From contig JAISFK010000316.1 of NCBI GenBank assembly GCA_031263625.1, positions 1 through 12,826 of the forward strand: a stretch of 12,826 nucleotides of DNA, in the 5' to 3' direction. This DNA is from Clostridiales bacterium (GTDB taxonomy: Bacteria > Bacillota > Clostridia > WRLR01). The position numbers and the translations under genes were made by a program. Numbering within the stretch: the stretch's first letter is position 1; each line of letters begins with the position of its first letter. The notes under the pieces were generated by a model. The model searched no databases, was not told the origin of the DNA, and saw only the letters and a list, made by a program, of their open reading frames with translations. This document shows positions 1 to 6,788 of this stretch, piece after piece.

Positions 1-195
1 CCGGACTGGTCGCAAAAACTCGCGCCCGCCTTCACCTGCATAGAGCGCCCCGTAAAAGAGCTGGGGCGCACCGCCGTGCGCCTCATCACGCAGCGGCGCG
101 GCGGCGAGCGGGCCGGCGAGCGGCCCGCGAAGCCCGAGCAAATACTGCTGGACTCGCGCATCGTGGCCCATGATTCCGTGAGAGAGTTGCCGTGA
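1..195 (+). CDS. LacI-family transcriptional regulator, C-terminal fragment
   Basis: The first 64 codons read in one frame to a TGA at 193-195. The translation has the usual end of a LacI/GalR-type sugar-binding domain: a CIERPVKELGRTAVRLI segment (family pattern: ..I.QP..ELG..A...L), then a variable basic stretch (QRRGGERAGERPAKP), then a final strand of the form QILLDSRIVAHDSV, corresponding to the family's '..I.L.P.LI.R.S' ending. The DNA-binding domain and most of the effector-binding domain lie upstream of the window. Such proteins usually repress sugar-use operons and respond to a small sugar. The gene points towards the end of the minus-strand operon, so it is convergent with it and need not control it. 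The family call is fairly sure; the target is unknown. Confidence 0.8.
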   Translation, partial: PDWSQKLAPAFTCIERPVKELGRTAVRLITQRRGGERAGERPAKPEQILLDSRIVAHDSVRELP

Positions 196-444
196 CGTTC
201 CACCCGACCGCAAATTGCGTTCGGAATCCCAATCGAACACGAGTATAACGCAAGCAGACAGACGCGCGGGTGCGGGACTGCGGGGCTTCCTGCCGCCTGC
301 CGCTCCGCCAAGTGTGCGCTGCCCGCCTGCCACCCCCCCCCTTGCGGGCATCCGCCCGGCGAGCGCCATCAGCTCGCCCCGTTACAGCGGTGCGCCATCA
401 GCCCGAGCTGAGACGCCGGCGGCGCCCCAGCCCAAGCTGGTAGC
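196..444. other. Convergent intergenic spacer with small hairpins and a C9 run
   Basis: This stretch separates the ends of two convergent genes. It holds a run of nine C (333-341) inside the loop of an inverted repeat (TGCCCGC at 320-326, GCGGGCA at 344-350). There is also a short hairpin CCAGC/GCTGG (427-440) just past the DUF4091 stop and an 11-base direct repeat GCGCCATCAGC (363-373 and 391-401). None of the hairpins is followed by a T tract, so no clear Rho-independent terminator can be named, although one or more may end transcription. An open frame across 215-448 (+) has no recognisable protein and no ribosome binding site; I regard it as chance. Confidence 0.4.
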
Positions 445-2238
445 TTAGGCCCAGCTCGCCCCGTCCAGCGCGCGCAGCACCTCCTGGCGCAGCCTGTGGA
501 TGATGTCGGGCGTCTGGCCGCTGTAGTGGTCGTTATTGGCGATGCTGCCAAAATCCCAGTAGCGCGGCGGCGTGTCCGCAAAATCCGGCTTTTCGCTCCA
601 CCAGGCCGAGTTGTCTTTGTAGCCGTAGCACCGGTTGACAATGGCCTCCAGCTCGCGGCGGAGCGTCCGGGCAGCCTCGTCCTCCAGCCCGTCGGCGGTC
701 ATCATCAGGTCCAAAAGCTGCATGTGGTTGCGCAAGACTTTAAGCCGGAGGGAAGGCAGCACGGGATCCGCGGACAGCCCTGTTCCGGGATAAAACAGCG
801 TCTGGCCGCCGTTCACCGCAGGGGTCCTAAGGTAGCCGTCCCCCCAGCTCACGGCGTTCCAGAAGGAGCAGAAGCCGGTGGCGCCCCGCATGAAGCACAT
901 GACCGGCTGGGTCAGGGACGCGTGGAGCGGCAGCCTGATGGACATGCACTCGTCGTACCACCCGTACAGCCAGAAGATGCCGCCCCGGTTGCGGATCTCC
1001 CGCGCACACCCCGGATACCAGGAGGACATGGCCATCGCCGCCACCCAGAGCCCCACGTCGTCGCCGTACCGCTCCCCGAAATGGTTGCCGAAGTGGTTGC
1101 TGGAATCCGAGCGGAACACGAATTTGGCCGAGGAGTGCTCGTAGGTGCCCCTCATGACCTCCAGCATATAGTCCTGGACCTCCTCGTCGTGCTCGTACCA
1201 GATTTCGTCTTGGGTGGAGGGGAAGAACCGGTAGTCCTTTTTGTGGTTGAACATGATCTCGTTGACGGTCTTAGTCCAGCCCTTTTCCTCAAAGTGGCGG
1301 GCGTACTCCCAGAGAATCCGCCTGTACTCCGTCTTGAAGCCCTTTTGGCCGAATTTTTCGTAGGCGGCGGGCCAGCCGAGATTGAAGGGCGTGAACATGA
1401 ATTCGATGGGGAAGGCCCCTCTGCGGGAACCCTGAAAGGCCGTGCCGTCCAGATAGGGGCCAAAGTGCCTGTCAAAATCCTCCCAGGATTTCACGCGGAG
1501 GGCGGCACCGCTGCCCTCCAGCTCCGGCGCGAAGGTGTCCACGGGCTTGCCGGAATGGAGGTAGCTGAGGTTCTGGAACAGCGCCCTGTGCTCCCGCGAC
1601 AGCCGGAAAAAGTCCCGCTCCACCTTCAGGTAGCTGCCGTCCCGGTAGCGGTTGGGATTGTCCCTTAAATGGGGGAAGCCGTCAGAGAGGGTGTCGGCAT
1701 AGTTGTTGAGGTCCGCCATAATCAGGCTCTCGCTGGGCACCGTGCAGCCATAGACGGAGACGGACAGCTCAAACTCCCAGGGCGTCCCGTTGGCCGTCGC
1801 CCGGAGCTTGCCGGCGTACCGGCCCCGCGGCGTGCCCTCCGGAATCCACAGGTCGATCCACAGGGCCCCCGCCCGCTGGCCCCGGTGGAACTCGGGCTCC
1901 AGGGGAACCCGAAACGGAAGCTCGGAGCGGCCGTAGGGGATGAGCAGGTCGGGGACCAGCATGCCCTCTATGCGGTGGAACCACTGGATGTACGCCTCGT
2001 AGTCCGCCGGGATCTCGCCTTTCCGGCCGGAGAGGGGCGAAAAGCCAATATCAAAATCGGTCAGGGATTCCCCTTCCTCGATCTCGGCGACGAGCTGGAA
2101 GGAGACCATCTGGTTGCGCGCGCCCATGAGCCGGATGCCCTCCCCGCACTTCTGGCATTCGCCCCACTGCCCCCGCTCGGCGCTTTGCCCGGTCTCGCCG
2201 TCGATTCTGCGGTCATCCCCTATGAGGCAGAGCTTCAT
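445..2238 (-). CDS. DUF4091 domain protein, putative cytoplasmic glycoside-processing enzyme
   Basis: This 597-residue protein has no signal peptide or membrane segment. Residues 40-50 (ARNQMVSFQLV) match the N-terminal beta-domain common in DUF4091 proteins. The middle is rich in aromatic and acidic residues, as expected of a glycosidase-like barrel. The DUF4091 signature lies near the C-terminus: FYPG near 482-485, PSLRLKVLRN near 495-504, and TPPRYWDFG near 556-564. A Cys pair (C28, C31) sits near the N-terminus. DUF4091 proteins are often found with sugar transporters and are thought to be glycosidases, but I cannot identify catalytic residues or a substrate. The ATG overlaps the stop of the upstream small gene (ATGA), and a GAGGAGGAT site lies just upstream, so the two are translationally coupled. 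It is the last gene of the LplBC operon. A fragment of a second copy lies at 7536-8000. Confidence 0.85.
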   Translation of the reverse strand: MKLCLIGDDRRIDGETGQSAERGQWGECQKCGEGIRLMGARNQMVSFQLVAEIEEGESLTDFDIGFSPLSGRKGEIPADYEAYIQWFHRIEGMLVPDLLIPYGRSELPFRVPLEPEFHRGQRAGALWIDLWIPEGTPRGRYAGKLRATANGTPWEFELSVSVYGCTVPSESLIMADLNNYADTLSDGFPHLRDNPNRYRDGSYLKVERDFFRLSREHRALFQNLSYLHSGKPVDTFAPELEGSGAALRVKSWEDFDRHFGPYLDGTAFQGSRRGAFPIEFMFTPFNLGWPAAYEKFGQKGFKTEYRRILWEYARHFEEKGWTKTVNEIMFNHKKDYRFFPSTQDEIWYEHDEEVQDYMLEVMRGTYEHSSAKFVFRSDSSNHFGNHFGERYGDDVGLWVAAMAMSSWYPGCAREIRNRGGIFWLYGWYDECMSIRLPLHASLTQPVMCFMRGATGFCSFWNAVSWGDGYLRTPAVNGGQTLFYPGTGLSADPVLPSLRLKVLRNHMQLLDLMMTADGLEDEAARTLRRELEAIVNRCYGYKDNSAWWSEKPDFADTPPRYWDFGSIANNDHYSGQTPDIIHRLRQEVLRALDGASWA

Positions 2239-2729
2239 AGATCCTCCTCCTGTTCCAGCGGCTCCCGGTTCACGAACATATCCCGGACGCCGACGTCGAT
2301 CTTTTCCGAGAGGCCGGCCAGCAGCTCCAGCGCCCCCACAATTTCATGCTGGCTGTTCCGCACCGGGCAGTACAGGGAGACGATCCCGCCGCCCCTCTCG
2401 CTGACGGACCGGGCGCCGTCCCGGATGGCGGCGCGGATCTCCGGCGGCAGGAACTGCCGCTTGCAGCCCTCCAGCGGCAGGGAGCTGCCCGCCACCAGCG
2501 GCGCCCCCACCCGGTCGTTGGTTGGATAGGCCTGCCACAGGATGGCCGCCAGGCCCAGGGACTCCTCTATTTTTTCGATCTGCGCGAGCGCTCGCTTCAG
2601 GCAGTTGAACTTGCCGAAGTCGTAGTCCGTGTGGCCAAGCCTGTCAATGAGCACCGATTCCAGGCAGTCGCCGTCCAGAAACAGGAGGGCGATGTCGGCG
2701 ACGCGCTCCAGGGGCAGCCTGTATTCCAT
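2235..2729 (-). CDS. Small soluble protein paired with DUF4091 (family not recognised)
   Basis: This is a 164-residue protein without signal peptide or membrane helices. I do not recognise a named family. It has clear conserved blocks when compared with a paralogue at 7996-8439: FLDGDCLE (17-24), GHTDYDFGKFN (32-42), AILWQ (62-66), LVAGSSLPLEG (78-88), and PVRN...EIVGALEL (122-136). The last block, a short segment followed by a VG.LEL strand, resembles the end of GAF- or Cache-type sensory domains; this is only an inference. The start is taken at the second ATG (2729): the AAGGAG site lies about 10 bases before it but only about 2 before the first ATG (2738), and the paralogue aligns from here. 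It lies 21 bp after the binding-protein gene and overlaps the DUF4091 gene by 4 bp. It may be a ligand sensor or partner for that protein. Confidence 0.8.
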   Translation of the reverse strand: MEYRLPLERVADIALLFLDGDCLESVLIDRLGHTDYDFGKFNCLKRALAQIEKIEESLGLAAILWQAYPTNDRVGAPLVAGSSLPLEGCKRQFLPPEIRAAIRDGARSVSERGGGIVSLYCPVRNSQHEIVGALELLAGLSEKIDVGVRDMFVNREPLEQEEDL

Positions 2730-2750
2730 AGCCTGCATTCTCCTTCTTGA

Positions 2751-4457
2751 TTATTTCTGCGCGTCCCATGCCTCGTTGCCGCGCCTGATCAGATCTTCGC
2801 CGCCGGATGACATCCAGTTGTCCAGCATGGCGTCCCAGTTGGCCTCAAAGTCCTCGGCGGGCTCCACGATGGCCTTGGTGCGCCCCTCGATCTCGATGTC
2901 GATCAGCGCCTGCTCCACGATCACGCCTTCGTCGATGCTGGTCTGAAGCGGGAACATGGCGGCGTAGGGGGCGTTCATCTGCTTGAGCCGATCGAACTTG
3001 CCGCCCACTTCCTCCCTTGCCATCCACAGTTCCTGGCCGACAAGGGCGGCGTCAAAATTGTAGCCGTTCTCGGCGATGGGGATATAGCCGCCGTCGTAGT
3101 TGAAGCCGCCCCAGGACAGGGGGTGGGCAAGGCCGTAGTCCGCGGTGTTCCAGTCCTTGTCCATCTCCGCGCGGTTCGTGTTGTAGGCTTTGATGCCGTC
3201 GATCGTCTCGAAGCCGTTGAAGTGGACGCCGTCTATGCCGTACATGGTGAGCTCGCGGCCCTTCTCGGTCATGCCCCACTCCAGGAATTCCATGACCTTT
3301 TCGGGATTCCGGCAGGTCTTGGGAATGACGTGGAAGCCCCAGCCGCCGCTGGTGTGGGTCAGGGTGCCCTGCTTGCCGTCCTGGGTTTTCAGCGGGGGCA
3401 GGTACTCCAGATCGTACTCGACGCCGGCGTCCTTGAACCGCTGCTCCAGGCTGTTCACGCCGGTGACGTCCATGATGCCCAGGCGCCCCTGCACCATGAG
3501 GTCGTCCAGCTTGCCCTCCGCGTCCTTTTCGTTGATAAAGCTGCGGTTGAATAGCTCCTCGTCGTAGCACTTCTTGATGAAGCGGAAGGCCTCCCTGGCC
3601 GCGTCGCTGGCCACGAACTGGGTGATGGAGCCGTCGGCCAGCTCGACCCAGTCGCCGCCCCAGCAGCCGCAGTTTATGAAAGCTCTGGCTATGTAGCCAA
3701 ACAGGTTGGAGCCGTATGGCTCCGACACGAAGAAGCCGTAGGTGTCCAGCTGGCCGTTGCCGTCCACGTCGTTGGATGAAAAGGCCTTCAGGACCTCGTA
3801 GTACTCGTCAAGGGTGGTGGGGATGCCCATGCCCAGCTGGTCCAGCCAGTCCTTGCGGATGACATAGCCGCGGTTGCCGGGGCTTAAGGGCAGCGGGCGG
3901 AAATACCGCTTCCCGTCGATTTTCAGGTAGCTGTACAGGCTGGAGTCCAGCTCGGCCCGGAGGGCGGGATAGTCGCCCCCGATGTCGTCGAAGGAATAGA
4001 GCACGTCGTCCTTCACCCACTGCAGGGCCAGAGCGTTGACGCCAAACAGCATGGTGGCGAGATCGACCTGCTCGCCGGCGGAAATCATCAGGCTGAGCTT
4101 CTGCCTCTGTTCGTCGCCGTCGTCAGAGGTCGCGACAAAGTTAAATTTGATGTTCAGCTCATCCTCCACGGCATTGATGACGCGGTCCGTGTCCGGGTTG
4201 ACCCCGCGCAGCCCTTGGAACCATGTGATCTCCACCGGCTCCCCGGCGGCGGCGCCCTTGTCTGGCGCGGCGGCATTGCCGGCGCCGCTCTCGCTTGGCG
4301 CGGCGGTGCTGCCGGCGGCGCCCTCGCTCGGCGCGGCGGTATTGCCTGCGCAGCCAGCAAAGGCGGCGATGGCCAGCGCGAGCGCGACGAGCAGGGCGCC
4401 AAGCCTCAATTTGCCCGATTTGCCCAAGTTGCCCAAGTTGCCACAGTGCTTTTTCAT
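2751..4457 (-). CDS. Extracellular solute-binding lipoprotein (LplA-type, ABC sugar transporter)
   Basis: The 568-residue protein is the extracellular binding component of the LplB/LplC-type importer. A basic N-terminus and a hydrophobic stretch (residues 19-34) lead to a lipobox AFAGC, with Cys36 as the likely lipidated residue. Residues about 38-72 form a Ala/Gly/Ser/Pro-rich linker made of an 11-residue repeat. The mature domain begins near EITWFQG. A Ca-binding-like loop at 230-238 (D.D.N...D) is common in this binding-protein group. The C-terminal part (SIDEGVIVEQA...) is also typical. Length is usual for this long binding-protein group. The ATG is preceded by AAAGGAG (4467-4473). It follows the two permease genes and precedes the small protein/DUF4091 pair. 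The ligand is probably an oligosaccharide, but its identity cannot be read from sequence. Confidence 0.93.
   Translation of the reverse strand: MKKHCGNLGNLGKSGKLRLGALLVALALAIAAFAGCAGNTAAPSEGAAGSTAAPSESGAGNAAAPDKGAAAGEPVEITWFQGLRGVNPDTDRVINAVEDELNIKFNFVATSDDGDEQRQKLSLMISAGEQVDLATMLFGVNALALQWVKDDVLYSFDDIGGDYPALRAELDSSLYSYLKIDGKRYFRPLPLSPGNRGYVIRKDWLDQLGMGIPTTLDEYYEVLKAFSSNDVDGNGQLDTYGFFVSEPYGSNLFGYIARAFINCGCWGGDWVELADGSITQFVASDAAREAFRFIKKCYDEELFNRSFINEKDAEGKLDDLMVQGRLGIMDVTGVNSLEQRFKDAGVEYDLEYLPPLKTQDGKQGTLTHTSGGWGFHVIPKTCRNPEKVMEFLEWGMTEKGRELTMYGIDGVHFNGFETIDGIKAYNTNRAEMDKDWNTADYGLAHPLSWGGFNYDGGYIPIAENGYNFDAALVGQELWMAREEVGGKFDRLKQMNAPYAAMFPLQTSIDEGVIVEQALIDIEIEGRTKAIVEPAEDFEANWDAMLDNWMSSGGEDLIRRGNEAWDAQK
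4258..4350 (-). repeat. 33-bp in-frame tandem repeat coding for the lipoprotein linker
   Basis: Three units of 33 bp start at 4258, 4291 and 4324, the last one degenerate at its end. On the coding strand each unit gives eleven residues of the pattern GAAGSTAAPSE. The repeat encodes the flexible tether between the lipidated Cys and the binding domain. Since the unit is a multiple of three, gain or loss of units would alter tether length without breaking the frame. Confidence 0.8.
4411..4446 (-). repeat. 9-bp tandem repeat in the signal-peptide n-region
   Basis: Four consecutive 9-bp units (TTGCCCGAT, TTGCCCAAG, TTGCCCAAG, TTGCCACAG on the + strand) encode the glycine-rich start of the binding protein (GNLGNLGKSGK). 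Such a repeat is unusual in a signal peptide; the hydrophobic core downstream is intact. Confidence 0.7.
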
Positions 4458-4502
4458 GTTGTAAACTCCTTTCAGTCCGCAAGAATAATTTGGTTCATGC
4501 GA

Positions 4503-4530
4503 AGCCGCCGCTCCCTTGCCGCTTGCGGCT
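4503..4530 (-). other. Intercistronic hairpin between LplC-like permease and binding-protein gene
   Basis: The spacer between the two genes can form a stem GCCGC/GCGGC (4518-4522 with 4525-4529) or a longer-loop alternative AGCCGC/GCGGCT (4503-4508 with 4525-4530). No T tract follows in the minus direction, so it is not a standard terminator. Hairpins at this place in transporter operons often protect mRNA or lower read-through; that role is inferred. Confidence 0.45.
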
Positions 4531-4535
4531 CCGCG

Positions 4536-5396
4536 CTATTCCTTTACCGAACCCAGAACCACGCCCTTCGTGAAGTGCTTCTGGACGAACGGGTAAACGG
4601 CGAGCACGGGGACAATGCCGACGATGATGACGGCCATCTTGAACTGCTCGTAGGCGGTGATGCCGGTCTGCACGCCGGCCCTGCCCGCCGCCGAATTGAC
4701 GATGATCAGGTTGCGAAGATACATTTGGAAGGGGATCAGGTTCTGGGAGGAGGAATAGATGATGGCGTTGAAGTAGTCGTTCCAGTAGCCCACGGCATAG
4801 AAAAGGGAGATAGCCGCCAGCATGGGCTTCGACATGGGCAGCACCACCCTGAGCAGAATCTGCACGTCGTTGTAGCCGTCGATCTTCGCGGCCTCCTCCA
4901 GGCTGGGATTGACCGTGGTGAAGAAGTTTTTCATGAGGATCAGATTGTAGGTGGCGATGGCGCCCGGCAGGGTCAGGGCCCATATGGTGTTGTTCATGCC
5001 CAGGCCGCGGATCAGGATGTAGGTCGGCGCCAGGCCGCCCCCGAAAAACATCGTGACGATGATCAGGCGGAAGATCAGGTTGCGCCCGGGCAGCTTATTC
5101 TTCGAAAGGGCGTACCCGCCTATGACAGTGAACAGCATGCTGAGGGCGGTGCCCACTGCCGTCACCTTTATCGTAACCCAGAAGGACAGGGTCAATTCCC
5201 TTGTCCTCATGAGCGCCCGCTGGTATTCCTGCAGGGTGAAGCTAGTGGGAAGCATGTGGTAGGGATCCGCGATGTACGCGCTGTAGGTGGATGTGGATAT
5301 GACGAATATGTACCACACGGGAATGAAAATAGCCAGCACGAACAGGGCTATCACGGCGGTGTTCAGCACGTCAAACCAGATAAACTTGTCTTTCAC
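4536..5396 (-). CDS. Carbohydrate ABC transporter permease, LplC/YtcP type
   Basis: This 286-residue inner-membrane protein is one of two permease subunits of the importer. It shows about six hydrophobic segments (first at residues 11-34). The conserved cytoplasmic EAA loop lies at 167-187 (EEAAKIDG...LP), where the transport ATPase docks. The C-terminus KHFTKGVVLGSVKE is typical of the LplC/YtcP group. The start is GTG at 5394-5396, with a strong ACCTCCT complement (AGGAGGT, 5403-5409) six bases upstream; no better ATG is present. It lies 62 bp downstream of the LplB-like gene and 78 bp upstream of the binding-protein gene. No ATPase gene is seen nearby, which is usual for this group, where a shared MsmX-like ATPase serves several importers. 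Confidence 0.93.
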   Translation of the reverse strand: MKDKFIWFDVLNTAVIALFVLAIFIPVWYIFVISTSTYSAYIADPYHMLPTSFTLQEYQRALMRTRELTLSFWVTIKVTAVGTALSMLFTVIGGYALSKNKLPGRNLIFRLIIVTMFFGGGLAPTYILIRGLGMNNTIWALTLPGAIATYNLILMKNFFTTVNPSLEEAAKIDGYNDVQILLRVVLPMSKPMLAAISLFYAVGYWNDYFNAIIYSSSQNLIPFQMYLRNLIIVNSAAGRAGVQTGITAYEQFKMAVIIVGIVPVLAVYPFVQKHFTKGVVLGSVKE

Positions 5397-5444
5397 GGCG
5401 CCACCTCCTCCTGCTTTTTATTGCGGTTTTGGGTCTGCGGCTCT

Positions 5445-5459
5445 GCGCCTGCAAGGCGC
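5445..5459 (-). other. Hairpin at the end of the LplB-like gene
   Basis: A perfect six-base stem GCGCCT/AGGCGC (5445-5450 with 5454-5459) with a three-base loop overlaps the last base of the LplB-like stop codon. No T run follows on the minus strand. It may set relative expression of the two permeases by stabilising mRNA or partly stopping transcription; this is inference. Confidence 0.45.
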
Positions 5460-6415
5460 TAATATATGCTTTCGCCGTTGAGCTTTTTGGCGGTATAGTT
5501 GGCCAGCAGCAGCAGGGCCATGCACACCACGGAGTTAAACAGCCCCATGGCAGCGCCGTAGCTCAGCTTGTAGTCCTGGGTAACGGTCCTGTAGACGTAA
5601 AAGTCGATGACGTCGCCGGTCGCCATGACAAGCTTGTTGCTCAGGTTGAACACCTGGTCGAAGCCGGTGCGCATCACATTGCCCACCAGGAGGATCATCT
5701 GGATGGCGATGACATTGCTCAGGGCCGGCAGAGTCACATGCCACGCCCGGCGGAAGCGGCTGGCGCCGTCCGCGTAGGCGGCCTCATAGAGGGTGGAGTC
5801 AACGCCGGCCATGGAGGCGAGGTAAATGATCATGCCCCATCCGGCCTCCTTCCAGATATTGGTGATGACCAGAATCCAGCGGAAGCTGCCCTGGGTGATC
5901 AGGTTCGGGGGGAGCGACAGGCTGAAATTCCGGGCGATCGCCGCAATGAAGCCCGTATCCGGGTTGATAAAAGTGATAATAATGGATGCTATGATAACCC
6001 AGGACAGGAAATGGGGCAGGTACGTGATGGTCTGCGCCACTTTGCGCATCCAGGCGCGGCGCAGCTCGTTTACGAGGAGGGAGAGCAAAATGGGGATGGG
6101 AAATTCAATCAGGATCCTGTAGAGCGCCAGAATCACCGTGTTGCGAAAGGCGCGCCAGAACAGGTTGTCCTGAAAGAGTTTCTGGAAGTGCTCGAGGCCC
6201 ACGAAGGGGCTTCCCATGATCCCCTTTGTCATGCTGTAATTCTGAAAAGCCGTGACGATGCCGTACATGGGCCCATAGCAGAAAATGGCGTACCACAGCA
6301 GCACCGGAAACAGCAGCAGATAGAAAAACTTGTATTTTTGAAACGCCGTCCAGAAGCGCCGCCTCCATGGCGGGCGTTCCGTTTTTTCGGCGGCATGGAT
6401 GGACCTGCTCGTCAT
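5459..6415 (-). CDS. Sugar ABC transporter permease, LplB/YteP type
   Basis: This 318-residue protein is the first gene of the operon. After a basic cytoplasmic N-terminus, hydrophobic segments begin at residues 30-47 (FFYLLLFPVLLWYAIF) and recur, with about six in all. YGPMYGIVTAFQNY (47-60) and the EAA loop at 211-230 (EAAYADGASRFRRA...LP) are hallmarks of the LplB/YteP group. It should pair with the LplC-like protein to form the membrane channel for an oligosaccharide. The ATG (6413-6415) has GGAGGG five bases upstream. The gene is divergent from the AraC-type regulator; an upstream promoter and inverted repeat are described separately. Confidence 0.93.
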   Translation of the reverse strand: MTSRSIHAAEKTERPPWRRRFWTAFQKYKFFYLLLFPVLLWYAIFCYGPMYGIVTAFQNYSMTKGIMGSPFVGLEHFQKLFQDNLFWRAFRNTVILALYRILIEFPIPILLSLLVNELRRAWMRKVAQTITYLPHFLSWVIIASIIITFINPDTGFIAAIARNFSLSLPPNLITQGSFRWILVITNIWKEAGWGMIIYLASMAGVDSTLYEAAYADGASRFRRAWHVTLPALSNVIAIQMILLVGNVMRTGFDQVFNLSNKLVMATGDVIDFYVYRTVTQDYKLSYGAAMGLFNSVVCMALLLLANYTAKKLNGESIY

Positions 6416-6432
6416 TCTGTCCCTCCAAAATA

Positions 6433-6479
6433 TGCGAATCTGTCCATAAATATTTTATCGTTTCCACGGATTCGCACAA
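6433..6479 (-). promoter_or_regulatory. Probable operon promoter with a flanking inverted repeat
   Basis: On the minus strand a -10-like TAAAAT (6452-6457) lies 16 bases after a weak -35-like TTGTGC (6474-6479), ahead of the LplB-like gene. A perfect 8-base inverted repeat, TGCGAATC (6433-6440) and GATTCGCA (6469-6476), flanks the -10 region and overlaps the -35. That placement suits an operator for a dimeric or looping regulator, or a hairpin in the region. The promoter is inferred from fit to consensus only. Confidence 0.5.
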
Positions 6480-6486
6480 TGCCTGA

Positions 6487-6657
6487 ATCTTAACAATTGC
6501 TCAGAATATTTAACATCAGGCATAATTTTTATTTTTTCGGCTGCGGCGTGCGCGGCACACGGCGGCGCGCGGGCAAATTCGCCATGCGGCATTTTGGCAC
6601 TTTGCGCGGCATTTCGCGGCCGGCATTTTGCGGCCGGCATGCTATGCGAAAATTCTC
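6487..6657. other. Gene-free centre of the divergent regulatory region
   Basis: No gene is seen here. The left part is AT-rich, with an inverted repeat GCCTGA/TCAGGC spanning about 6480-6522 close upstream of the operon promoter. The right part is GC-rich and built of recurrent GCATTTTG-like words. An AraC-type activator site could lie here, but I cannot point to one. Confidence 0.4.
6609..6636. repeat. 14-bp tandem repeat upstream of the AraC-type gene
   Basis: Two adjacent 14-base units, GCATTTCGCGGCCG (6609-6622) and GCATTTTGCGGCCG (6623-6636), differ at one base, and a further partial GCAT follows. They lie about 20 bp upstream of the regulator's -35 element. They may be paired regulator sites or a slippage product. 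Confidence 0.6.
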
Positions 6658-6686
6658 TTGCCGCAGACCCTTCCCTGCCTTATAAT
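6658..6686 (+). promoter_or_regulatory. Promoter of the AraC-type regulator
   Basis: A perfect TATAAT (6681-6686) lies 17 bases downstream of TTGCCG (6658-6663), which matches the sigma-70/SigA -35 consensus at four of six positions. Transcription should start near 6692, just before the 12-bp repeat array, so the array would be in the 5' leader. Confidence 0.7.
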
Positions 6687-6698
6687 AGAAGCATGGCA

Positions 6699-6770
6699 TG
6701 AATATTAACGTTCATGACAACGTTCATGATTCCGCTCGTGACAACGTTAATGACAACGTTAATGACAAAT
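6699..6770 (+). repeat. 12-bp tandem repeat array in the regulator leader
   Basis: From 6711 to 6770 the sequence divides exactly into five 12-base units: TTCATGACAACG, TTCATGATTCCG, CTCGTGACAACG, TTAATGACAACG, TTAATGACAAAT. A degenerate unit (6699-6710) precedes them. The joins create palindromic AACGTT words at 6707, 6719, 6743 and 6755, spaced 12, 24 and 12 bases. The array lies between promoter and ribosome binding site. It is in frame with the gene, so initiation at ATG 6714 would add a repeating M-T-T-L type extension. The same unit recurs at 8480-8497. Confidence 0.85.
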
Positions 6771-6773
6771 GAC

Positions 6774-6780
6774 AGGAGGA
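6774..6780 (+). promoter_or_regulatory. Ribosome binding site that fixes the GTG start
   Basis: AGGAGGA ends eight bases before GTG 6789-6791. No such site precedes the in-frame ATG at 6714 or the ATGs inside the repeat array. GTG also places the receiver-like VYNLLIAEDE at the usual N-terminus of a response regulator. Confidence 0.8.
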
Positions 6781-6788
6781 CAGATACC

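Noticed and set aside
333..341. Run of nine C as a possible phase-variation tract.
   Set aside because: It lies in a convergent spacer outside any supported gene or promoter, so a length change would have no evident effect.
823..836. Fourteen-base match GGTCCTAAGGTAGC to the conserved 23S rRNA core that contains the I-CeuI target.
   Set aside because: It lies inside the DUF4091 coding frame (G-Y-L-R-T), flanking bases do not match 23S rRNA, and no other rRNA sequence is present. Chance match.
496..2529. Long plus-strand open frames opposite the DUF4091 and small-protein genes (496-1668 and 1669-2529).
   Set aside because: They mirror codon bias of the GC-rich minus-strand genes, have no recognisable domains, and lie opposite well-supported proteins.
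4215..5462. Long plus-strand open frame of 415 codons opposite the binding protein and LplC-like permease.
   Set aside because: The minus strand encodes clear family members here; the plus-strand product is His/Gly/Asp-rich shadow sequence without a domain or ribosome binding site.
6714..6788. N-terminal extension of the AraC-type regulator from ATG 6714.
   Set aside because: It is encoded by the 12-bp repeat, has no ribosome binding site, and precedes a strong AGGAGGA/GTG pair that fits the receiver N-terminus.
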